Positions 1-12,235 of a DNA stretch of 64,000 nucleotides are shown here, piece after piece. A program made the translations under genes and the position numbers. Each line of letters starts with the position of its first letter. The stretch's first letter is position 1. The DNA is from Campylorhamphus procurvoides (lineage: Eukaryota > Chordata > Aves > Passeriformes > Dendrocolaptidae): the NCBI GenBank assembly GCA_013396655.1, contig WBMV01007620.1:310001-374000 (forward strand), given 5' to 3'. Under the pieces are notes generated by a model. That model saw only the letters and a list, made by a program, of their open reading frames with translations, was not told where the DNA came from and ran no database searches.

Positions 1-3000
1 CTGATAGGAATTGCAAGTGAATAACCTATTGACTTAGTTTTATGAGCATTTTGGTGTTGGATATTGAAACTAATTAAAAGCAAAAGTTGCAGTTGCTAAT
101 CTATCCCTGAAAATCTCAAGCGTTTTTGAATTTCTGTTTGCTGAAGTAACTGCTGCATGACATAAAAAATTGCTTAATTTAATTAAGCAGATGTGGGGAA
201 TAAAGAAGCAAAGTTATCTTTTTTCCTTTTTTTTTTTTGTTAGGAAGCTATAAAGGCTTGTTCAGAAAATTCGCTTTTTGCTGAAAGACAGAACACACAA
301 TTCACCTTTGGCACAATAGGCATCTGAACCAAGATTAGCAATACCAAGTTTAAAACCTGTCTTAATTTAGGCGTTTCTGAAGGGATTATATATGGATAGC
401 ATAATGTTTAGAAAACTGCTAGCTGTCTTGAAGTGTGCACAGGGACAAAGGAATATCTCGGGGCTAAAGAGGCACTTAGGCATTGATAAGATCCCCCTCT
501 GGCCACCTGTCCAAAGTCGTTGGCAGCCTGGTGTAGGGTATGGGAGAGTAGCAATGCCTGCTGGCTCACAAAGCCACCCTGAATACTCGACTGTTCCTGG
601 AGCTGCTGTGACACCATTTCAAGCTGAGGGCTTGTGTAGTCGCAGTCCATACTGCCTGTCGGGTTTTTCATTCAAAACTCTGACTGTTTTGATTCTTAGA
701 GCAATTTTTTTTAGCTAATAAATAAATAAAATCTCATTATTCTGGTTTGGATGTTACCAAGTAGAGGTATTTTCAAATGTGAAAGTTCAAGATATTTAAT
801 CATACATATGAGAATGCTATGTGAATACTTCACAAAATCCCATAACTCTCTTCAAAAGACCTTGAAAAGTTATCTGCATCTATACTGCATTCTATATCTC
901 TGAACTGGTTGCTATACTCAATTTGGCTTTCAAATTTGAAGGAAAAGAAAATTTCCATTCTCCAACTTGAGATGAACTCTGCTAATTCTTCTTGGATTGT
1001 GCAAGTGCTTCAGATAACTGAGCAGAATGTGGAGCAGTGCAGTGTTTCTGTCCCTCAGCCTCCGGTGAGGTTCCCAGATGTTGCACATGCAGTTATAAAC
1101 AAGGTTGCTCAGCAGTTCCTAATCTGATCAAACACGCTACCGTATCCTTTTCAGTCTCACGAACACACGTTCAGCCTGCAGTCGGTTAATTATCTCTTAA
1201 GCAGTTCCTCTCTAATTCAGTGTAATCTCCTGCTTATTTTCTATTTCCGTGGATTAAGCGTCTGTGTTGACAAAATGAAAAGAACATCACAATCTTATTG
1301 ATTTGATCATGATGGTGGAAGTGAATGAGAGTCCCTGGCAGCACACTCTTCCTGCTGGCTTTTCATCCTGGAGGTGTGACATGCTAAAGATTCTAGTCAT
1401 GAACAAGCGCTGTTATTTTTTGTGAGATTGCCATGGTGATCAGGTGGGCTGTGAAGCACAGTGAAGAAATGCCTTTTCCCAGTTTATCAGCTTAGGAGAA
1501 AAGGAATTTGGGAACCCCCATTAATCTGAAGCTGTCAGGATTTTTTGTGTCTTGCCAGTACCATTCTGCTGTTGCTAAAAGGGCAAGGGGAGGGAGCACA
1601 GTAGCCCCAGTGTTATTCTGCCAGTGTGAAATTGGCTAACTGTTGGCTGCTCCTGTTTGAGCTTATGGAGTATCCTGAGTTTGCAGGTGCTGGTGGAGCA
1701 TGTCCAAGTAGCCTTCTGCACGTGTGTTGCCTTTTATCTCAGGACTTTCCAGCCACTGCTGGAATTGTGAGGTTTTCTAAATGACCCTTTTTTAACAGTT
1801 AACCTAAGCCATTTCTACTGTACCCCCAAATGCACACAAACCAAGAAGCATGAATGGAACATAAGAAAAATTACTCACACTCAGTTGGGCATTTTTTGAT
1901 GATCTCCTCCTATTGCTACAGCAACTGGTCCAAGAACTCTTATGCTATTATTGAAATTTTCTTTTCATTACTGAGGCTGACATGCAAGCCATTATATCTG
2001 TTTCAAGAAACTACAGTCTATTTGAGGGGATCACTGTTATTGGGGATGGCATAGATTGAAACAGTGCTCTGTTTATCAGTTGTTGCTGTTGGTACAGAAA
2101 GAAGTGACTCATAGTATTCTGACTGGAGCATTGAATAACCTGTTTAGATGTCCATTTTCTCATGCAACATTCTCCTGTTTAATCTCTAAAGTAGGGGTTA
2201 AAGATATATGAAACTGTATCATATAGAAGGGGATTTAATTCAGTAAAAATACTTGATACATGCAAAAGCAATGAATTAGACTTGAGAGGCTGTGCCATAG
2301 TTGCTGTGGAGAATACTATTATATGTCATATAAAGTTCATTGTTATTTCTCTGTATAGACAAGCTCAGCACCTGTGGTAGAAACATAAGCCTTTTAACAT
2401 TGGTTTGCTTTCTTATAATGAACACTGTCCAAGTTAACAAGACCTTAATGTCTTCTCTCAGAAGTTTATAGTTTGACCCATAGAATGAGCATGTACAGTA
2501 CTAAAGTCATTGAGGTGATTGACTATTCTTAAATACTGCTTTTTAGAGGTGTACATTCTACTAGGGAGGGACAATTTGTAATTATTTTGGAAAAGATAGG
2601 TGATTATTTAAATCCCTCAATTTTTATTTTTTTCCAGGATAAAGCAGTGTAGAGAAAAATATGAATGCTGAAGAATCTTGTGTAAAAACTAACAACTGGA
2701 TGGAATTTAGCCTTAGTGCCAGTCTCCTTGTGTGCTCTGATGCAAACTGGTTTGCCTACTGAATTGCAGTGGCCCATGGATATAGGAACTAAGAGAGATA
2801 CCACGGCAGTACAGTTTGAGATGCAAATGGTACTCAGGATTTTGCTGAAATTTGGGTTCATGGAAAACAGTATTGCCAGTAGATAACTGGTGTAGATAAT
2901 CAAATACCTTTTGCTTTTCTCCAAGGCTTACATTTCAAGTTTAAATTTAACTAAGCTGCAAAACAGGTTCCATGATCTATATTTAAACAATATTTAACAG

Positions 3001-5601
3001 CTGTGGATGCTGGCCCCAAATACAGTTCTTTAAAAGGTTGTGCAACATTTCCCTCTGCACAGGAACATAAAGGTAGTTCCAAAATTGAATCTGATAACTT
3101 TAAATTATATAATTACAAGCAGAAGTTCTAAATTTTATTAGGAAAATGTGTGGTCACAATTAAGCATTTCTTCCACTTTCTTAATTTACTGTAGTGCTAC
3201 TCTTATGTGGTCCCTACTGATCATGCTGATACAGTGAGTGATGCTAAGCCTTAAGATAATTAAGTACCATGGATGAACATTGAATCACAGTTTCTTGGCA
3301 TATATATATAAATCCAATTATCAATATTAATCTGCAGTGTTAATATAGGAAGCAGAATTTGTTAATGCTTTTCATGGTCATGAAACAGCAACATAACATC
3401 ACCCAGAAATGAGTTTTGAAGGCTCTGGTGAGAGTATGTCGAGTCTCTACTTAGTATAAAACTATATTAAATGTTTCTCCTCCAGCTGCATAATTTTATT
3501 TTTCTTTTGACAGGAAAATAAGTTAATGTACAACATTTTAGAAAGCCCAAGAATCTGCAATAAAAATGGGTATAAAAGGCTAGGGTTTGAGGGAGTTTAT
3601 CCCAGTTACCATTCTAGAAAATGGCAGTTTTCCTAATGACGCTTCTGCACCCTTCAGGTAATGCTGAAAATGTCTTACTGAGTAAGCAACTGGCAGTCTT
3701 CAACTGAAATTACAGTCACATCTGCTTTAAGTCTGTATCAGTTCGCTGATCTAAGTTTTGTGGTAAAGACATTACACCCATGCACTACCTAATGAATTGT
3801 AGTACTTCAGAAGGGAGTGGTTCCACCACCTCGTATGTAGGATTTGAAACACTTTCCCTGGTAATTGCCTTTGATTTTGTAGCCCATTATCTCTCCTTCT
3901 TTTTTTTGTTTTCTGTTGAGCTTTTTTTTGGTTACAGTTCTTCATTTCAGTCTTTCCTATTGCAGCAGGAGCAACTCACCTGTTCTTGATTGCAGATCTC
4001 TCTTCTTTCTTAGATCTAGCAGAAGTCTAGTGTATCCATGATTTTACATGAATTGCCCTTTTGATCTAATCTGTTTTCTTTCATTTCACTAAGTGAAACT
4101 TCTGAAGAAGCCATATTGTGCAGGAAAGAAATGCTTGGGTAGCTGATATGGGCTTCTTGGTATGACTTTAAACTGTGGGAGAACAGAAGACCATTTAAGG
4201 AATTTAAAAAAAACCCAAAACTAAAACCAACAAACAAAAAAAATATGAACAAAAAGCCCAGATCCTTGTTCAGTGTTTGTGCAAAGATTTGGGGTTTTTT
4301 AGTTCTTTGTTTTTTTCAAGATCACTGCCTGCTCTGTTTATGATTTACAATCCTTAGAATTGTTCTAAGAACTTTTTTATTTCAAAGATAAAAGCACATA
4401 CACTTTTTTTTATTTCAAAGATAAAAGCACATACACTTAAAGCAGTATTTTTTTTATCTTGCAGTGTCAGTTTTATTTGTCACTGAAAGGAAGGGCGCCA
4501 CCGGTTCCACACTACATACATCATACTGACTCCATCCCTTTCTGTTTGTCGGATCTCTGCTCTCAATGAAGCAAAGCTTTCGTCAGTATCATGGTAGTCA
4601 GCTTGAAATTTGTAAACTTGAGAACTGACTACTGTAACAGTACTAGTACTCTGTGATACATCAGATTAGGAGATAACATGGCTGAGATCTATTGGTTTGG
4701 AATAGATGTTTACATATGGGAATTTCTAAGCTTATTTAAAAGGAAAAAAAAGAAAAAAGAAGTGACATTTTTTTACCAAAGGCACAAAAAGATTAAATTG
4801 AAACATCTGGTCTTGCTAGCTCTTCAGATGTTTTTTGGCTTGTTGGGTTTTGGTTTTTTTTAGTAGACAGGTCTGGAACTCTATCTATAATTAAGGTTTC
4901 CAAAGCTTCTCCTTTAAGATCCAGCTTTTAAATTGCTTATAACCCTTGCCAAATGTGTCTGGGCTGACTATTTTTTTTCTTCCCTCCATCCTCCCTATAT
5001 TGGATGACTGTGTCAGCCTGATTATTTTATGGATTTGCATGTGGTTTTGTTCTGACTCTTATTTAATTCAAGTCAAAACACTTAATTGTTGAGAAAGAAG
5101 CTACTTCAGAAGAAAAAAAAATCAAAGGTTTCTTTTAAAGCACTGTTACAATATCTAATAAGTGGTGGAAGAGTTACCTTCTCATGGTTATGGTCAAGTT
5201 TTCACAAATAATGATAAAAACCTGGTCAGGTTTCATACACTTAAAAGAATATTAAAAAATCCTGTTTGGATGTGCTTATTGCTGCTTGGAATTTAGCAGT
5301 TATCTGGATCCAAAGCTGAAAAGCCTGAGGACAGTAGAAAATTTATTTAACTTAGTATGGAGGCAACCCTGAAAGGATAATGGTGTGGGGAGGGGAAGGA
5401 GAAGAGATGGAATTTGAGGACAAGCTGGAAAGTGATTATTGAGAATGGAATATAAGAGAACAAAGTCGAGAGAAAAGGGAGTCTGCTGGAATGCCAGATT
5501 TCTGGAAAGGAATTTCTTCAGTCTCCCTCTGCTATGAAGCTTGGTGACAAGGTACGTCTCTTACCCATTTCTAGGGATCTGATGTTTCTTCACAGAACCA
5601 G
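1..5601. other. Non-coding DNA, probably CDKL5 intron 1
   Basis: AT-rich, CpG-poor sequence with stops in all frames and no conserved coding pattern. A patch at about 400-700 is richer in GC and open in two opposite frames (392-718 + and 408-671 -), which I cannot assign. Otherwise I see only short A/T runs and the tandem duplication at 4371-4434. Assignment to intron 1 rests on the acceptor at 29487 and on the human gene's very long first intron. It could also be partly intergenic. Confidence 0.6.
4371..4434 (+). repeat. Tandem duplication, two copies of a 31/33-bp unit
   Basis: The units at 4371-4401 and 4402-4434 are identical except for the length of their T run (six versus eight T). Each contains ATTTCAAAGATAAAAGCACA. 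The near-identity suggests a recent replication-slippage duplication. Confidence 0.9.
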
Positions 5602-5885
5602 GGAGTGGTTGACATTGGAAGGAAATTCTTCAGAAGTTCTGATCTGAACCCCCTGCTCCATCAGGGCCACCTGGAGTCAGCTGATCAGGTCCATGTCCAG
5701 GTGGCTTTTGAGTATCTTCAAGAGTAGACATTCTGCAACCTCCCTGGGCAATCTGTGCCAGGGCTCAGTCACCCTCACAGTGATAAAATGTTTCCTGGTG
5801 TTCAGAGGGATCCCCTGTGCTTCAGTTTGTTCCCACAGCCTCTGGTCCTGGGCAGTAGTGCTGCTGGGCACTACTGAAAACAGCT
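5602..5885 (-). mobile_element. CR1 LINE 3' fragment
   Basis: Read on the minus strand this matches the 3' part of an avian CR1. On the + strand it shows the degraded end sequence (TGGTTGACATTGGAAGGAA), a C-rich patch and then the typical CR1 block with AACCTCCCTGGGCAATCTGT, the TTTCCTGGTGTTCAGAGGGA stretch and the GGGCACTACTGAAAACAG end. About 285 bp, 5'-truncated, with no coding capacity. Edges are approximate. Confidence 0.85.
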
Positions 5886-8295
5886 TGCAAAAGCTCAGTT
5901 TTCAGTGGCAACAATGTTTGGATGATGGTATGTCTGGGGCAGTCAGAGGTTCTGACAACCTTTTGAACTATCTACAAATATCGTGCAGAATGAAGAGTTA
6001 ATCTGCTCTTAAAGTTTGAACACACGATCTGGAGAACCTACATACATGCATGGGTGCACATAGGCAAATTATTGAAAATATTAGAGTGCCAAAATAGAGT
6101 ATTCAGCTAAGAAAAGAGAAAACTAAGGTGCCTCTGTCTTCTTAATTTGTGGCCTACTGTATTTGCTCTTTGAAAATCATGTAAACAGAAGTTGAAAAAA
6201 TGAAATATGGAATAACTGATTATTAAATAAGCATTAGGCCTTGCACAGAGTGGAAAAAATTGTAAAGAAAACAGAATTTACAGTGTTTTGAACACTGGTA
6301 GGAAAGCAAAATTGTTTGGTTTCTCAAAGGCTCTGAGTGTCTTGATCACTGTATGGTACGAGCACGTGGTACAGTTCTCTGATTTTGTCTTATATTTGTA
6401 AGGCTGTGTGCTCCAGGCTTGGGTGCACACAATATTTAAAATACTTTTTAGTATTTAGTATCTTATTTAGGTAGCTTACTTCTTAGCATTTTGTTTAGTG
6501 CTTCAGTTTTTTACTCCTGTCGAAGTTGGTTGCAGCCATGGGTGTTGTATGTGCTTGGAAAACCCTGCTTAAACTGACAAGATGGGAACTCGGGGTAGAA
6601 TGACAGAAGAGTCTTTCCACGCTGTACTGACTTTTTTTGGTAGCATTTGCTTTATAGAGTTTCACTGCAGGCCATATGGAAATAATTAAGTTTATTGACT
6701 TGTTTGTCATGTACTAGAACTTCATGAACTTAATTCCAGAAACTTCCTGTCCATTTAACTGGCTTATTTGTACTGACTTCCTTTGTTTATTAGAGGGTGT
6801 AGTTAATTAATTGGAGGGTGGAGATTATTTAATTTTTCTTAGGTGATTTTCAGGAAATTTGGTTCTTCCTTAATAGCTTGTTTGTGCCTTTTTTAATTAT
6901 TTTTTTTAACTGATTGGATAGTGGTGCAGACCCAACACAGGTTGTTCAGCGGTTTAAATGAAGAAAAGATAAATGTCCACTTTTTTTTCAATGCTGTAGG
7001 GTTTTTAGGAGAACAAAATGTATCTCTTTTCTCAGGATGATTCATAATCCTTCAGTGTATTTATATCATCCTACAAGTCTGAAATATTGAACTTAACATA
7101 AGAATATTCCACCTCAAGTACTAGAATAATGTCATCCCTTGCATTGGGAAGGGAAGGATAGATAGTTACCTTGTAGATGTGTATTCTTGTATATTTTTAT
7201 GGGGATGCTGATCGTTGTGCTTTACTTTTGCTTGCTCCAGTTCCCTCATCACTGTAACTTAATGATCTGTATTTAGTATCTGTAGGCATTGAATTAAACA
7301 GTACAGGGTAATGATATACCCAGATTTAAGTGGATGACATGGAAATGTATTTGCAGCTGTTAAAACTAAATGAATTTACTGCTTTTAAAAGCATTTCTGT
7401 CTTTCTCAATCTTTGTTCAAGCTAGTCAGTGTTGCATTGAAACACATTCATTTTTTCTTTTTTAAACAAGAGGTATGATTTTTACCATTTTAATTGTTGT
7501 GCTATGAAAAAAATTGTCATGCTACTCATCTCTTAGTGATACAGTAAAGACTTCATCACTTCTGTTAGATACAGAGTTAGAAGAAAACCTTAGATTTGTA
7601 GTGTTGAAATCTTAAAATATTAACCTTGGCTGGGGTGAGAGGAGGTGTGTGAGAATCCATGTATTCTAGGTAGTTTGCTCTGTGAATTGTCTTTGGTGAC
7701 ATGAGGCTGGAATTGTCATGTAGCCAGAGAAAATAGTGGCAGGACTCTGAAAAAGGTTTGCTCTCTTTGCTGGAAGTCATTGTATGAAAGAGCATTAATG
7801 ATCTGGCAGCATGGGATCCAGATGGCAAAGCTATTCCTGAGTGTCCCCGTGAGCTTGCTGTGACAGTGGCCTAAAGGGAAAGAACTTCTGGAAAAAAATT
7901 CTGTTCTCTGTCCTCATTGTGTAAAGTCTTCTGGACTGAAAAAAGAATATAATAGGTTTATTGCAAAGGTTTTGGGAAATAGCATCATGTTTCAAAGAAG
8001 AAATCTAAACAAGTGTGTGAGGCTTTCTTCTTAAATAAATTATATATATAAGCAAATAAAATAAATTAATGTAAAAACTCGTAAATTAGAAGAACTGCTC
8101 TTTGAGCCTGGAATAGTAGGGGTGGTAGAAATAGGGATTTGTGATTAGCTGTGGATACTTGAATTTGCAGACAACTTTATATGGGTCAGCAGCAGCTAAA
8201 ATTGAGCATCTGATTGTATCCTGAAACATTTAACAAACTGAAAAGCCTGGTGTGCTTCACAGGCTCCTATAACACTAAGGAAAACAACAAATCCT
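5886..8295. other. Non-coding DNA without recognised elements
   Basis: AT-rich with short A and T runs. Open frames here are all under about 85 codons and have the composition of chance ORFs. No splice-bounded coding exon or repeat family was recognised. Confidence 0.6.
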
Positions 8296-8370
8296 GTGCA
8301 GGGCCAGGAGTTGGACTCAGTGATCCTTATGGGATCCTTCCAACTTGGCGTATCCTGTAACTCTGAAATC
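8296..8370 (+). mobile_element. CR1 LINE 3' terminus, short fragment
   Basis: Contains GGCCAGGAGTTGGACTCAGT followed by GATCCTTATGGGATCCTTCC and a decayed terminal repeat, the hallmark of the CR1 3' end in sense orientation. Only the last ~75 bp remain. Confidence 0.8.
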
Positions 8371-10929
8371 CATGCTCAAACACCATAAGATAATATTTGG
8401 GTGTTTTACTTTTTCAAACACATGCTGAGCTTACCATGGTAGAGACCATTTCTTAATGATGAGACCTCAGCCAACTCGTGTTGTCTTCTCTCTGAGAGCT
8501 CTGACCCCTGCAAGTGCTGCTTTTACAAACCAACAAACTGTTTGCTGTGTCTGCAAGGCTCATAAATTTTTATTAGATTTTCTTCTTTGAATCGGGATGA
8601 GGGCTCTTTAGAAAGGCATTTGTTTGGGTTTTTTCCTTTAAGGAATAGGTAATGTTTTCCTATGGTTATTTTTGATGCTACGTGGATGTTTTCCTATAGT
8701 AGAGCCCTGAAGTACTTTAACTGGAGAATATGTTAGAGAAAGGGGAGGGGAAATACCAAAGCTAAAGACATGAAAAGATTATACAGAATTTACAAAGGCA
8801 ATACTGAAACAACCTCACCGGAAGAACGGATTGCATGAACTTAGAATTAATACTCATTATAATAAATAAATAAATGTTCTTGAAATTACTGCAAGAGTAA
8901 TGTGTAGATCTGAATCAAAAACTGAAAAAGGGGATATGTTCTTTCACATATTTTCTCATATAAAAAATGAAATGTTAAAAATTGTAAGGTTATGGAACAC
9001 ATTTTGCTTAGATGAAGTCAACAGCGATATGTTAAAGTTCAGATGGAATCTCTTGCTTCTATTATTGAGCACCTTTTTGCCTGCACTGTACTGGCCTGAC
9101 AGTCATTACAGCAATCCAAAGGCGAATATCTGTTTCTGTTTCATGTATAATGAGATTTTTGGGAGATTTGATTGAAATGCTGATGACACTCAAAAAATGG
9201 CATGTGCTTGCGTATGACTTTTTTTTCCCCTCCTGTGTTTGAATTCAGTATTTGTTTGTGTGAAGACTGATTCTTTTTTAAAGAGTGGACTGCACACCTG
9301 TGTGTATACTGAATGCCCTTTTCCAAGTATAGTATGTTAATGATTTGAAAAATGCAATCAAACATTTTGTAACAGCAAAAATAAATGGTGAGCTGTATAA
9401 AATTAATATGAGCAAAGCATCCCAACAGAAAATACTGTGCTATTTTAAAGAAAAATAAAACCTGTAGTATTATTATATGACTAATGTATAAAAATAAATA
9501 CCATATGTCTTGCAAAATAACATCTGTTCTCTTGAAAAGAAACTTTGTTCATGCTTTTTGCTTACTGTACCTATTAAGTCAGTTGACTGTAGTCCCTCAG
9601 AACAGTCACTGGTTTAGCTATTGATAAAATTATTTTAGAGCATAATTATTAAAAGTTGTTTTAAGTAGACCAAAATATTAGCCTAAAACAAATGTTTTTT
9701 TGGTAGAACAACCAGAAAATACTAAAAGCAGATTATTTTTCTTGGGCCTGTAGAAAGTACAGGCTTTATAAAATCTTGCATGTGAAATTTCCAGTCTTGC
9801 ATTTCTGTTGTGGCTAATTCAGATGGATTGAGCTGCAAGTTCTCTCGAAAACTTGCCAACAATGGGGGAACACCTGAGAAAGCATCCCACTATCTCAGCT
9901 GATCTTGTTTGATTAGTCAACTCATCTGGGCCCTACCTTCTCCTTCTGCAACATGTTCTTTGTGTACTGAACTCATTTATGCAGGAGAAACTAAGTAAGC
10001 ACAGGGCCTTTTAGAATGGTAATTTTGGGGACTGACAAGCACCTTTCCTTTCTGCATCTTGATTTGCAGGCTTGGAGAAGTTCCCAGGCGACTACTGAGG
10101 TCTTACCTGAGTGCAATAAAAGAAGCTAATCAGCCAGCATGACACTTAAGAAAATAGATGAGATTCCATTTCAGTTCACTGCACAGAAGAAAAGCTTGAT
10201 TTTCCTTTAGAGAATTTTCGAAACTAATTGTGTGCCATTTGAGAAGCAGATGAGATGGAATGAAACTTAGAAGTATTTTTGTAGACTTCAGTTTTGTTAA
10301 CATAAGCACAGTATGGTAGGTTGGTTTTATATAGGGAGAGAGTGCCAACATTTAAAAAAAAACGCGAACAGCAAAACTTTGGGCTTTTTTATCGTGCTTT
10401 TTGTTAAATATAAGTGTGTGAATGAAGACTGTTCAGTATAGAAGCTTCCTTGGGACTGTTGAATAGTTACCTGCTCTTTCTTGTGCTCTTAAATTTTTTT
10501 GTTTGGTTTTGTGTTGTGTGCATTGTTTTCTTGTCCTTGCCGATTTGGCTGTAAATGTGATACAGGATTTTTTTTTTTCCTTTGGATACTGCAATCAAAG
10601 CACTTCTGTCATCATATTGTTCTAGCTTGTCTTGTTTGAAATGCACCACAAACCTAATAATGACTATAGACTGAGTCCTGAGCAACCTGATTGAATGCCT
10701 TTGTCCCATTTTGAACAGGAGCAGAGCAGGCTCTGCTCCTCTGCTCCCTTCCAGCCACATTTATTCCGTGGTTCTAATCTCATACACCTCCTTCATAGCT
10801 CTGCTGCTCACTTCTGCAAGCCAGTTTTTGGTTTTTTCCACTGGCTGGGTGTGGTTATAGGTATGCCATCCAGACATTCTCAAAGACAAATGCTACTTTA
10901 CATTTTCTCTGCTATTATTTTTTCTTGCA

Positions 10930-11008
10930 ACTATATATACTACATAGTATGTATGTATTTTTATAAATATATATGTGTGTATATAAAAATATAGACTATA
11001 TATATATG
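10930..11008. repeat. TA/TG-rich simple-sequence region
   Basis: Interrupted TA, TATG and TG repeats (CTATATATAC, GTATGTATTT, ATATATGTGTGTATAT, TATATATATATG) over about 80 bp. It is a likely length-variable microsatellite and may be unstable in assembly. Confidence 0.75.
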
Positions 11009-12180
11009 ACAAGTGATGCATTTCTGGCTCCTCATACTTGGTTGATGTATCTGGAACCTCCTGAATCATTGCTTCTACTGTCTGAGAGATTATGTAGTGT
11101 CAAAAGTTTATTGTATGAAAGCTGATACTTGCACCTTCCATTATGAGTGTTTAGAAGATGATTAGTAAATTGGTCAGTGCTTTCCAGTGAAATAAATTGT
11201 GTTATAAGGGTGAGCATTTTAATTAAGGCAGTAAGTTTGATTGTAACTGGTTTACACATTGATGCCAAATAACCTGTGAGTGTTGAAAAGTATGCTGATC
11301 TAAGTTACCTGTTGACAGAGAAGCTCAATGTAGGTGGAGCTTTGCTGGAAGCCAAGCCTTAGTAAGTGTTGATTCCTTTCTTCCTTCCAGCTGTAAAAAC
11401 TCTTATCTGAATTTTCTACTCTTTTGAGACCGGGTGAGCTGCTGAATTTCAGTATTGTGGTTACAGGCATGAGTGTAGATACTTGTTTTACTCCTAATGA
11501 AGGAGTCCTTGGCAGGTTAACATTTCTCTGGTGTGGTCTCACTGCCAGATCTAGAAAGAATTTCCTGGTTTGCTGCGGGTCAAATGTGCTTGGCTATTTT
11601 ACTGAAATGATGGATTGTTATCTGGTGTGTAGTAATGGCATGAGATTAGATTGGATAGTATCTCTAAAGGTGCCATAGAACTCTACTACTGTTGTGCTCA
11701 CACCACCCAAACCCTCTGTTTATATTTTGCTTTCAAGGTAACTTTCTTGGGAAATATTAAGATTGTATGGCTCCTCTGAGTTAGGTTTCTGAAGCTGGTT
11801 TTCATTACTGCACAAAGCTGTGGTGAGGAGTTTAGAGCCCTGGTAGGGTGTGGGACTGAGACCCTGGGTAGTGAGGAAGACAGTGGAGAGGACCACAGCC
11901 TTGTGTTCTTATTTCCCATTGTCTCAAGTCCTATATGGAAGTTAGTTGGTTGGTTGGTTAACTGAAGGCTTGTCAAGGTTTTGGCTTTGTTTCCATGTGA
12001 AATTTAATAGACAATTTAATAGAAATTTAATTAGACCCTCTAGTGACACAGCAGTCCTGTGCTCTTCAGTTCTTAGTGGTTTCTTGCTAATTTATGTGCA
12101 GAATATGTAATGTTATTTATGACAACATTTTTTGAGAATGAAAAATTATATCCATAAGAAAAACTGAAGTAATCCTTTGG

Positions 12181-12235
12181 GGTTTTTTTTCTTTCTTTTT
12201 TTTCCTTCCCTTTTTTCCTTTTTTTTTTCTTCTGT
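12181..12235 (+). repeat. Polypyrimidine (T-rich) tract
   Basis: About 50 consecutive pyrimidines, mostly T with C interruptions, ending in TTCTTCTGTAG at 12226-12236. It resembles a strong 3' splice site but no convincing exon follows, so it is listed as low-complexity sequence. Confidence 0.7.

Noticed and set aside
172..189. Near-palindrome GCTTAATTTAATTAAGC
   Set aside because: Short AT palindromes are expected by chance at this composition. No gene or terminator context applies.
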